Positions 25,301 to 33,914 of a DNA stretch of 64,000 nucleotides are shown one piece after another. Under the pieces are notes generated by a model that had not been told where the DNA came from, made no database searches, and saw only the letters and a list, made by a program, of their open reading frames with translations. Source of the stretch: Strigamia acuminata (taxonomy: Eukaryota; Arthropoda; Chilopoda; Geophilomorpha; Linotaeniidae); the NCBI GenBank assembly GCA_949358305.1, contig OX442314.1, positions 49,360,581-49,424,580 of the forward strand, given 5' to 3'. Positions within the stretch are counted from its first letter, which is position 1. The number at the start of each line of letters is the position of its first letter. The position numbers were made by a program, and so were the translations under genes.

Positions 25301-27058
25301 GATCCGTTGTTCTGCGCGCCGATTGGATGACAGAAACCACGTGTCATGCATTGCTCGTCAACTAAGCATGTTTGTTACCCGTTGTCATCCCAAAATTCAG
25401 TGCGCCTGTATATTATGTAAATAATATGAGTTTTTTTATTTTTTTTTAGGTTCACGTCCAAAATTCGGCTCTGGCGGGAGGTGTGGCCATTGGGACTGCC
25501 GCGGACTTGATGATACAGCCGTACGGCGCTCTCTTGGTTGGCATTGGTGCAGGTGTCGTGTCGGTTCTGGGCTGTCATTTTGTCACGGTATATACATTGT
25601 GTAGACGTAGGTTTGACGTTGGGTTAATTATTTATCTGTTGGTCAATTTTATTGTACAGCCTTTTCTTGCCAATCGATTAAAAATGCACGATGCGTGTGG
25701 GGTGCACAATCTGCACGGCATGCCTGGAATTCTAGCCGGAGTTGTGGGTGTAATAATGGCAGCCATGGCATCTGAAGATGAGTATGGTGAAGGGTAAGTT
25801 AATAGCTGGAAATTATTCAGATAGTGCAATAAATGATTTCAGAAAATGTAGTAAAAAAATTGAGAAAATTTAGAAAAAAATTTTAGAAAATTTAGAAAAA
25901 ATTTGAAAAAATTTAGAAAAAATTTAGAAAATTCAGAAAAAATTTGAGAAAATTCAGAAAAATTTTTAGAAAATTTAGAAAAAATTTAGACAAAATTTGA
26001 GAAAATTTATCAAAATTAATAATTCAAAATTTTATTAAAAGTATTTAGAAAAATTTTAGTTCATAGGTTTAGTGATCTTGCAATGATAGTTCATTACTGG
26101 TCATCCAAATAATGGCAGAGTTTATGAATGACGTCATTGTGACGTCACACCAAACTGAAAACGAGGCTATTGGGTACACCAGTGACGTATTCACGTACAA
26201 TTCTTGATAGAACAGAAATTAAAGTTCAATATTTAGAATTGTTTAGAACTTGGAAGTGAATTTCTGATTGACATGCAAAACTTAAAAAATTTATATAAAA
26301 TAAATTAGAAAAAATATTGAGCTCTCCATGAGTGGAACAGCTAAGGGGCCGTCCATAAATTACGTAACGCCTTAAAGGGTTGTTACGACAGGGAGGTGGG
26401 GTGGGAGGATTTGCAATAATGTTCCGTAACTTACTGAAAATTTGAAAATTTAACTTAAATAATTGCTTCATGATTTATTATCCTTTTTTTTCCTTGGGAC
26501 GACGAACTTTAAAGTCGAAATATTCATTTTAACAATCATTAACAAAAATGTAAGTGTGAAAATGTATAAAATTTTAAAAATAGTTATTTTTAAAAAAAAA
26601 ATTGAAAAATCCTAAATTTGTATTTAATATACCGTATATCAAAATTATTTATTTCATATCCATTTTTATATTTTATCCATATATTTTTTCCTCTGTAGAT
26701 TGTACAACCAATACCCAATGCGTGCACCACTAAACGGCACCAGAGTGCAGCTAAACTCGTTGGAAGCGGGCCGAGGATGGTCATCCGGAAAACAAGCCAG
26801 TTACCAAGCAGCTGCGCTTGTAACCACCTTGGCCTTTGCCATTATTGGTGGTCTTATTACAGGTGACTAAAAACATTAAACGAAAACTATTGAAAGAAAA
26901 TTGAAGCAAAACAATCAAATCTAGGTCTCGTTCTTCGAAGACCCTTCTTCGATCCACCGACAGCCAATAAATCACTCGACAACGACGACTTTTGGGAAGT
27001 GGCGGAAGAAGAGCCTTTGGTCCTGCAAAATGGCAAACAAGATGATGTAAAAGTGTAA
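22387..27058 (+). CDS. Rh-family ammonium/ammonia transporter (Rh type B/C glycoprotein-like)
   Basis: Plasma-membrane NH3/NH4+ channel of the Amt/Rh superfamily. Exons by splice sites and phase: 22387-22879, 23598-23781, 23845-23995, 24054-24198, 24253-24416, 25450-25587, 25660-25793, 26699-26862 and 26925-27058. They sum to 1707 nt, giving 568 aa against roughly 430-480 usual for Rh glycoproteins. The core matches Rh proteins throughout: [49 protein letters not shown]. The pore histidines are present: H287 in [16 protein letters not shown] and the [11 protein letters not shown] motif (H441/H444). The extra length is mainly in the first extracellular loop, which holds a Lys/Glu-rich repeat. 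The 54-bp stretch 24199-24252 has GT-AG ends and no stop, so it may be retained as 18 extra codons. Confidence 0.92.
22735..22850 (+). repeat. In-frame 21-nt repeat coding a Lys/Glu-rich loop
   Basis: Inside Rh exon 1. Units of the type GAGAAAAAAGGCGGAGAGG give EKKGGEE-like heptads ([18 protein letters not shown]). They sit between TM1 and TM2, where Rh glycoproteins normally have a short glycosylated loop. An N-x-S site (NGS) lies just upstream. Confidence 0.75.
22930..23290. repeat. Minisatellite in Rh intron 1
   Basis: Alternating T-rich units of about 28-30 bp such as TTTTTGGTGTTTTGTTTCTT followed by AGTTTTGTTGA or AGTTTTGTTCA. Together they form a higher-order unit of about 57 bp. Confidence 0.85.
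24396..24780. repeat. Diverged tandem duplication spanning the end of Rh exon 5
   Basis: The end of the exon and its donor (CACAATCGCTTCAACATGGT, 24398-24417) recur at 24541 on with two substitutions. The following block AATGGCCGCGTAATCCTTGT at 24452 recurs at 24676. The second copy has extra sequence in the middle, including the motif GGTTGCGCCATCTGG. It therefore carries a decoy exon end and 5' splice site within the intron. Confidence 0.8.
24789..24962. repeat. 174-bp block A with perfect 23-bp palindrome (copy 1)
   Basis: Identical to 25206-25379. Palindrome arms lie at 24835-24857 and 24864-24886, with a 6-nt loop (AACATA). Confidence 0.9.
24960..25206 (+). pseudogene. Duplicated Rh gene fragment (part of exon 3, intron 3, part of exon 4) inside the Rh intron
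   Basis: 247 bp reading identically to 23909-24155 at a constant offset of 1051. It starts at TTGCAACTGC of exon 3, carries the whole 58-bp intron 3 and stops part-way into exon 4 (VHNKT). The original splice acceptor before ACAAGCGATG is retained, so it could act as a cryptic exon. It is set between two identical copies of block A. Confidence 0.93.
25206..25379. repeat. 174-bp block A with palindrome (copy 2)
   Basis: Same sequence as 24789-24962. The junction on its left shares only one base with the duplicated exon fragment. Confidence 0.9.
25845..26035. repeat. Short AT-rich repeat in Rh intron
   Basis: Degenerate 12-15-bp units built on AAAATTTAGAAAAAATTTGAG, in the intron before the 26699 exon. 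Confidence 0.7.
26343..26375. mobile_element. Transposon-end-like fragment
   Basis: AAGGGGCCGTCCATAAATTA followed by CGTAACGC resembles the terminal repeat of a dispersed DNA-transposon family I have seen in other arthropod genomes. No matching inverted end was found within the intron, so it is at most a fragment. Confidence 0.35.
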
Positions 27059-27967
27059 AAATAATCAACTTGTATATCTAGGAATTGTAAAAACAATGCA
27101 ATGAGCTCTAGTCTACTCTTTCTGAGCATGCGCCGGTTAAAGGCGAACACCGAAGGCAAACTTTTGTATTTTTCATATTTCTATCGTTTAACCCTACGAC
27201 CAAATAAATTTTTATTAAAAAATTTGAATTTCTAACCTATTAATATTGATTATTGAGGATCAAATATTACGGGAATGGCTGTTATTTTTACTACGACGCT
27301 TCGATTGATAAATTTTCAAATTTCACCACTAGGGATGAGTCGAATGACGTCGATTGCGCCGGTATTACGATTGAACCCTGAAATTTCCAGAAATTTCAAT
27401 AGAGACTATTCGTGATAGCGCACTGCACATGCGCGATGCAGGTTGCGCCATCTGGCTTGAAAATATTTAGACTGACAATAACACAATAATACAAAATCAA
27501 ATCAAATACTCGTTGTCCATTATACCATTATATCAACGATGCACGCGCCATTTATTGCCAAACAGCTCAACACACTCAATTCTAACACAAAATCACTTCA
27601 ATAAAAGAAAAATGTAAATACAAATAAACAAGATACAAGTTTTCCTCGTTATTATTTTTATTTTCCGATAGGACGCCATCTGGCGACGAATTCCAACACC
27701 GCTTTCTCTCGCTTCTCATCCCGATGCACCATGGGAAACAAATGACCACCATTACAAAAATCATCTTTATTTCGCCCCGGTGTTGACGGGAAATATTTTT
27801 TAACCATTACGCAGCATTCCGTTCACAATCCCACCCGAAAACCAACCGAAAAATAATATTAAATCGTGAGTAATCGCCAATTAATCGACGTCCGACCGAC
27901 CAATTAATTTTCCGCGCTTTATTTCCACTTTAGCAATTCCGCCCGCGCAATAAACACGACCGAAACA
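27059..27967. other. Rh 3' flank and THAP upstream region
   Basis: AATAAA near 27203 could end the Rh transcript. Two CCAGATGGCG-type motifs (minus strand, 27441-27455 and 27674-27683) lie here. No ORF of note apart from antisense frames. Confidence 0.5.
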
Positions 27968-29501
27968 ATGGTCAAAGCCTGTCGCTACCGCTGTTGCAAA
28001 AGTACCACTTACCACCAGGGCAAGCCGTGGATGGAAAACGTCTACTTCATTCCGTTCCCGAGCCCCACGAAACATCGGGACAAGTGTCTTCGCTGGCTCA
28101 ATGCGTGCAAACGACCCGACTTCGCCACGTTGGACCACCTCAATAAATGGTGTTACATTTGTTCAAAACACTTTGTGGGCGGCAACGGACCCACGGAAGA
28201 GCATCCGGACCCCATCCCGTCGACGGAGACCGAAGAACTGGTTATTTGACCGAAATAAGAGAGATATTTGAACGAAAATTGATTATTATGATGAATTATA
28301 ACACATTTCGTGATAAAAGACACTTTTTACGCGTTTATAAACGTTTAATTCATTTCAAAACGAGTTAAAAAACATTTTTAATGACCAATGTTACATCTCG
28401 CATTGTGCCGCGTGTTATTACGCGTGGCACACTGCGAGCTGTAGTGCGCGCCGTGCGAGGCATCATGGCGGAGCTCGCTTCAACTCTCTCTCTGATTTCC
28501 TCGCGGTTTTCTCATCGAACGAGCGGATTAACTCTTTAATTAACGTTTTATTTCAGGTCGGGAAGGTAAATGGAAGGTACAAACGCCCGAGAGCCGTCAG
28601 AAACGGCGGAAAAGTGAATGGAAAGACGAAAAATGGCCGAAACTGCGTGGAAATCAACGAAATCGAGGCGAATCGCTTCGAAAACGACGATTCCAACGCG
28701 GAGGAGCCGACGGATTTCTTTAATTTAACCGTCTCGACGATCCCCCGCTTCGAAGAAGTATGGAACACCAATTTCACTCTGGACGACAGTCGTATATCGA
28801 ACGATGCTTTCGAGGCCCCCGAGTGCCACAATGAGCAATTGCACTTGCAGCCGCTGAAATCGCTGCACCAAGACCTTTCCGGGCTGAAGGATTGGGCCAT
28901 CTGCCTGAAGGACGACGCGCTGCAGTTCCACATTCTGTGCGAGCGCGCCGCCACGTCCGTCAAGGCCGTGCTCGTCGACACGGACCTCAAGACGCACATC
29001 AAGGTGTTGAACAACGAGTTGCCGCCGGAGCACTCGCTGTGGAAGCTCGTGGCTCCGTCGGCGACCAATTCCGCCGAGTTGCTGAACACGTTGAATTTGG
29101 TCAAGTCGTGGGTCGTTTGCAACGGGATTAATAACGACGCGCTGGTTAAATGGTTCAAGAATTTGATTTCGCCGGTCGAAGAAGCGGTTTTTGTTGTCAA
29201 GACTGAGTCGTTGCACAGCGATAAGTGCGATTTGATTTATAGTAGCACGCAGATTAAGTGCGATCGGTGCATCGAGAGCGAGAGGAAGTTGCGCGAGTTT
29301 ATGGAGAAGCAGAGGCTGTGTCGGTTGTGTCGGTCGCGGCCGATGACGCAGCAGCAGATGATGAAGAAACTGTTGGTTCAGAAGTCAAAGTTGTTTCTGT
29401 TGGAGAGGAGGATGCAGGCGGTGTGTCGGAATATTAAGAGATTGGGGCTGGGTGCGAGGCTTGGCGAGATTTTCGATGGGAGTGACGGGTGGGGGAATTA
29501 G
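27968..29501 (+). CDS. THAP-domain protein, two exons
   Basis: Exon 1 (27968-28240, 91 codons) encodes a C2CH THAP zinc finger: C5/C9 or C10, W43, C65-x2-H68, with the usual aromatic/proline positions (FIPFP) and a PDPIP end. Exon 2 (28557-29501, 314 residues plus stop) starts after TTTTATTTCAG in phase 0. The donor after exon 1 (CTG|GTTATT) is weak but is the only phase-0 GT before the stop at 28247-28249, and it gives a 405-aa product. Exon 2 has a central part of unknown fold, cysteine pairs (CDRC, CRLC) and a basic coiled-coil-like C-terminus. THAP proteins bind DNA specifically, so a nuclear role is likely; the target is unknown. If the join is wrong, exon 1 is a 93-codon stand-alone ORF. 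Exon 2 is the seed of the downstream array. Confidence 0.72.
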
Positions 29502-29865
29502 TAATTGTTTTTTTACGTTAGGTTTTTGCTCATGGGATGTTTAGATGATATTTTTTTTTTTTTTTTTTCTGTGAGGATTTTATTTTAGTTTTTTTTTAGG
29601 TGATGGGAAAGTTATGTTTTTTTTTGGTTTGGTTTTTTGTTTTTTTGTTTTTGTTTTTTTGTTTTTGTTTGTTAACTGCTTAGTGAAAGTGAAAAAACGT
29701 TCTGAAATTGATTACCACCAGGGGTGAAAGTGAAAAGTTTGTCATCGCGAGGTTACGAAAATCAACATTTTTAGCCCAAAAATGGATGTTTTAGCCCAAA
29801 ATGGATTTTTTTACGGGTTAATAACCTCATTACGACGTTATATTTATCTAAAATGTCGACTTAAG

Positions 29866-29985
29866 TCTGAAATATCAATTTTAGGTCTGAAATATCTATT
29901 TTAGGTCTGAAATATCAATTTTAGGTCTGAAATGTCAATTTTAGGTCTGAAATATCAATTTTAGGTCTGAAATGTCGACTTTAGG
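29866..29985. repeat. 20-bp minisatellite in the array unit
   Basis: Six units of TCTGAAATATCAATTTTAGG, about 370 bp after the exon 2 stop, repeated at the same place in each unit. In the eighth copy it is expanded to about 14-15 units with new variants (60,855-61,165). Confidence 0.9.
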
Positions 29986-30805
29986 TGACGAAGCTTGGTC
30001 TAAAATGATGATGTTTGGTCTAAAATGGTGTTTTTTGTCAATCTTTGAGTCTAAATTGTCGATTATTTGGTATAAAATTGTGTAAATTGATAATTTCATG
30101 GTCTTAAATGAGGATTTTTAGTCTTAAATAATAATAATTTTTGTTTTAAAGTTTGATTTTTTGGTTTAAAATGACAATCTTTTGGTCTGAAATGATATTT
30201 TTTTGGTCTGAAATGACGATTTTTGGTCCAAAACTGTGATTTATCGCAACGTCGCAATGATGATTGATGAACTTGCGTTTCAAGAAGACATTTATTTTTT
30301 TCTAATTGCACGCCTGTTGTTTACCAATCACTGAACTCCTTCCAAAGGAAAGGTGTGATTGAAAGTTGGTACAATACATGTCCAATGCATTTTTTAAAAA
30401 GGTTACGTCAACCGGTGTTTATATATAGTTTCGTTTATACAGAGGTTTTTTTTTATTATTTAGCTTTGATATCAGTTAGAAAACATGTGGTTTGTTGAAT
30501 AGAATTAATTATTATTTTTATTAATCGTTCATCGACCGAAAAATGCTGTTTTAATTTTAGCTTAATTTTTGTATATTCCAATAATTTTTATTATAAATCC
30601 ACGAATATAAATGACATTACGTTTTGATTAATCCTTTAAAAATTGACGAATTGTGTGACAAAAACAAATTTTTCAAGAAATAATTTTTCATGTTGAAATT
30701 CCTTTAATTTTAATGACTGTGCAAAATCTCATTTATTTACATTTTAAAGTGGTTGTTCCGTTCCTGTCCACTTTTTACATTTTGTCGCATAAGTTTGATT
30801 AAAAA

Positions 30806-30872
30806 TTTAATTTAATTTAATTTAATTTAATTTAATTTAATTTAATTTAATTTAATTTAATTTAATTTAATT
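30806..30872. repeat. (TTTAA)n microsatellite of the array unit
   Basis: A pentanucleotide run whose length varies between units. It accounts for part of the unit-length differences and is shortest in the terminal copy's flank (about 62,445). Confidence 0.9.
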
Positions 30873-31019
30873 TTTCAGCTTCATCAGATAATAAACAATC
30901 TTCAATCCTCGCTTATTCAGTTTATTAAGTGATTTCTTTCTACAAAAACTTAAACTTTATTTCCCGTTTCTTTTTTTCTCTCAACAAGTTCTTTTCGATC
31001 TTATCGAGCAACATCGACT

Positions 31020-31049
31020 CCTTCCTTCCTTCCTTCCTTCCTTCCTTCC
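31020..31049. repeat. (TTCC)n microsatellite of the array unit
   Basis: About seven TTCC units here, fewer in units 2-4. In the terminal flank at about 62,610 it is a single CTTCCC. Confidence 0.85.
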
Positions 31050-31159
31050 CAGTGACGAACCGTTAAAGGCTTAAAAAATCTATCAAACGAAACAACATTA
31101 AAAACCAAAACCGTACTGTATTGATGCGAATTCTAGAGCATGCCACTACGAAACAAGTT

Positions 31160-32423
31160 TGACCAGGCTAAGCAAAGGTTAGGTTAAGCTTAAGAAGAGG
31201 TTAGGTTAAGCAAAGGTTAGGTTAAGCTTAAGGAGAGGTTAGGTTAAGCTTAAGGAGAGGTTAGGTTTAGAAAAGGTCCTTAAGATTTTTAAGGAAATAT
31301 ATTAGGCTTGAAAAATGCTTCTTTTTCAATTTTTCAGGTGAAAATATGCAATTTTGGATATAAAAGCGATATTTTGAGAATGAAATGCATTTATTATAAA
31401 CTTTTTAGACCAGAAAATATAAAAAGTGGATTTTTATACTTAATAAAAATCCATTTTCAAGTCAAGTTCAAGTGACAAAATGCACTTTCGCGAAAAGAAA
31501 TGACCGTAATGTTGGTATTTTTAAGTGAAAAAATGTGAAAAAAAGAATTTTTAAGTGAAAATATGTGGAAAAAATGCATTTTCACGAGAAAAAAAAAGGT
31601 TTGTTTTCAAGTGAAATGAAATATAAATGCAAGTGAAAAATGCATTTTCACGAGAGATAGAGAATAAAGGAGTTTTCAAGTGAAATGCAAGTGGAAATAA
31701 AATTGCACTTTTGTTTCAGGCTATAAAAGTGATTTTACATTAGGTTTAGAAAACATTTGTTAAGTTAAGGTTTTTTAAGGCTTAAAAAATATGAGACTAG
31801 TTTGCTTGCACGAGTTAGATTAGGCTTAATTCAGGTGTTAGCTAAGCTAGGTTAAGGTTTTGGTGCAAGATTATTGCAAGGTGAAATTGCGTGATTAACT
31901 TTGAATTTTCGATTTTCACACATTTCACAACACACAATTTATTCATGTTGAATCACATTTGAATTTGGTCGAAATACACATTTAATAAATCCACGAAATT
32001 TCCTAACAATTTTGCCAATAAATATGTCACGACGTTTCGCTCGAGCGACGAGCTACGAGCTCGCCACGGCCCACGACCACGAGATAGATAGATAGACAGA
32101 CGTTGTTCTAAATAACAGTTAAAGACAAGTGAGAAGTGAGAACAATTGACAGGTGAGTTGAATTCAATTTCATATTTCAATTACCTTGGCAAATTTGAGA
32201 TAAATTGTGAAAATTGAGAAAAATAAATCGGGAATAATTCGCCATTTCGCCGTTGCTGTACTTTCCCGGCCATTTGAATTAATTCCGTTTACATTTTCAT
32301 ACATTTTCGTTTAATACTGAGAAATAAAGAATTGGATCGAATTCGAAATGAATTGAAACATCTCTTATACCTTGTTGCATCCGAGTTGAATAATAACTGA
32401 CAAATTCTCTAATCGAGCTCGAG

Positions 32424-32458
<35 letters not shown>

Positions 32459-32870
32459 CTCACCCGACGGCATCACGTTGGTGAATGGCACAGTCCTGCC
32501 ATTACACCGGCTTTTATATCCTACACGAAATATAGATATAGGCACAGACCTGTACTCTAATGCTGTCCTTTTAAGCTTTTTATACCATATCTCCAAAAAG
32601 ATAGGCTTAAAAACCATTCTATAATTCCCATGTTAAGCGAGGAACGAAAATGAATTGTGACCTCACTAACTCTACTCCGCATTCTGAACAAGCAAAAATT
32701 CAACAAAAATGAATCGTGACGTCATCAACTCTACTCGCACATCTGAAATTCTGAGCAAATCTGACAAATCACATCGACATCGCTCGCTTAGCACAAATTC
32801 AAATATTCGATTTCGATTTCACCGATTTCACCGATTTCACCGATTTCACCGATTCGATTCGACCGATATA
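31160..32870. other. 1.7-kb segment found only inside array units
   Basis: Homology to the terminal 3' flank stops at CTACGAAACAAGT (31159 here, 62718 at the right edge). From there to 32870 the sequence is absent from both array edges. It begins with TTAGGTTAAGC-type repeats, then has AAGTGAAAA-rich DNA, a (GA)n tract at 32425-32457 and a GATTTCACC repeat at 32816-32850. It supplies the start codon and first 54 codons of the ORFs in copies 2-8. Open frames on the minus strand (75 and 106 codons) look like chance. Confidence 0.85.
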
Positions 32871-33914
32871 AGGCATCATGGCGGAGCTCGCTTCAACTCT
32901 CTCTCTGATTTCCTCGCGGTTTTCTCATCGAACGAGCGGATTAACTCTTTAATTAACGTTTTATTTCAGGTCGGGAAGGTAAATGGAAGGTACAAACGCC
33001 CGAGAGCCGTCAGAAACGGCGGAAAAGTGAATGGAAAGACGAAAAATGGCCGAAACTGCGTGGAAATCAACGAAATCGAGGCGAATCGCTTCGAAAACGA
33101 CGATTCCAACGCGGAGGAGCCGACGGATTTCTTTAATTTAACCGTCTCGACGATCCCCCGCTTCGAAGAAGTATGGAACACCAATTTCACTCTGGACGAC
33201 AGTCGTATATCGAACGATGCTTTCGAGGCCCCCGAGTGCCACAATGAGCAATTGCACTTGCAGCCGCTGAAATCGCTGCACCAAGACCTTTCCGGGCTGA
33301 AGGATTGGGCCATCTGCCTGAAGGACGACGCGCTGCAGTTCCACATTCTGTGCGAGCGCGCCGCCACGTCCGTCAAGGCCGTGCTCGTCGACACGGACCT
33401 CAAGACGCACATCAAGGTGTTGAACAACGAGTTGCCGCCGGAGCACTCGCTGTGGAAGCTCGTGGCTCCGTCGGCGACCAATTCCGCCGAGTTGCTGAAC
33501 ACGTTGAATTTGGTCAAGTCGTGGGTCGTTTGCAACGGGATTAATAACGACGCGCTGGTTAAATGGTTCAAGAATTTGATTTCGCCGGTCGAAGAAGCGG
33601 TTTTTGTTGTCAAGACTGAGTCGTTGCACAGCGATAAGTGCGATTTGATTTATAGTAGCACGCAGATTAAGTGCGATCGGTGCATCGAGAGCGAGAGGAA
33701 GTTGCGCGAGTTTATGGAGAAGCAGAGGCTGTGTCGGTTGTGTCGGTCGCGGCCGATGACGCAGCAGCAGATGATGAAGAAACTGTTGGTTCAGAAGTCA
33801 AAGTTGTTTCTGTTGGAGAGGAGGATGCAGGCGGTGTGTCGGAATATTAAGAGATTGGGGCTGGGTGCGAGGCTTGGCGAGATTTTCGATGGGAGTGACG
33901 GGTGGGGGAATTAG
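32709..33914 (+). CDS. Array copy 2: THAP exon-2-derived ORF with new N-terminus, 401 codons
   Basis: Open from ATG to the same stop as THAP exon 2. Residues 1-54 come from the 1.7-kb array-only segment (including an RFHRFHRFHRF run coded by a 9-bp repeat), 55-87 from former intron sequence and its splice acceptor, and 88-401 are identical to THAP exon 2. The THAP DNA-binding domain is missing. The acceptor TTTATTTCAG is intact, so splicing from an upstream exon is an alternative to using the new ATG. An upstream (GA)n tract and a TGACGTCA site (32717-32724, inside the ORF) are the only promoter-like signals. Whether the protein is made is unknown. Confidence 0.55.
   Translation: MNRDVINSTRTSEILSKSDKSHRHRSLSTNSNIRFRFHRFHRFHRFHRFDSTDIRHHGGARFNSLSDFLAVFSSNERINSLINVLFQVGKVNGRYKRPRAVRNGGKVNGKTKNGRNCVEINEIEANRFENDDSNAEEPTDFFNLTVSTIPRFEEVWNTNFTLDDSRISNDAFEAPECHNEQLHLQPLKSLHQDLSGLKDWAICLKDDALQFHILCERAATSVKAVLVDTDLKTHIKVLNNELPPEHSLWKLVAPSATNSAELLNTLNLVKSWVVCNGINNDALVKWFKNLISPVEEAVFVVKTESLHSDKCDLIYSSTQIKCDRCIESERKLREFMEKQRLCRLCRSRPMTQQQMMKKLLVQKSKLFLLERRMQAVCRNIKRLGLGARLGEIFDGSDGWGN

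Noticed and set aside
24867-25330. Second Rh-like gene copy downstream of exon 5
   Set aside because: It is only a 247-bp copy of parts of exons 3 and 4 with their intron, embedded in the intron of the same gene, so it is a templated duplication and not a gene.
28553-29216. Minus-strand ORFs of 215 and 163 codons opposite THAP exon 2, repeated in all copies
   Set aside because: They are antisense shadows of a well-supported plus-strand exon that continues a THAP reading frame. The plus strand has the splice acceptor and the cysteine/coiled-coil features.
31170-31275. TTAGG-like runs suggesting an interstitial arthropod telomere repeat
   Set aside because: The pattern is AGGTTAGGTTAAGC with irregular spacing and mixed units, not a uniform (TTAGG)n array.
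32297-32617. 106-codon minus-strand ORF with a Leu-Ser repeat
   Set aside because: The LSLSLS run is the translation of the (GA)n tract, and its length changes between units with that tract.
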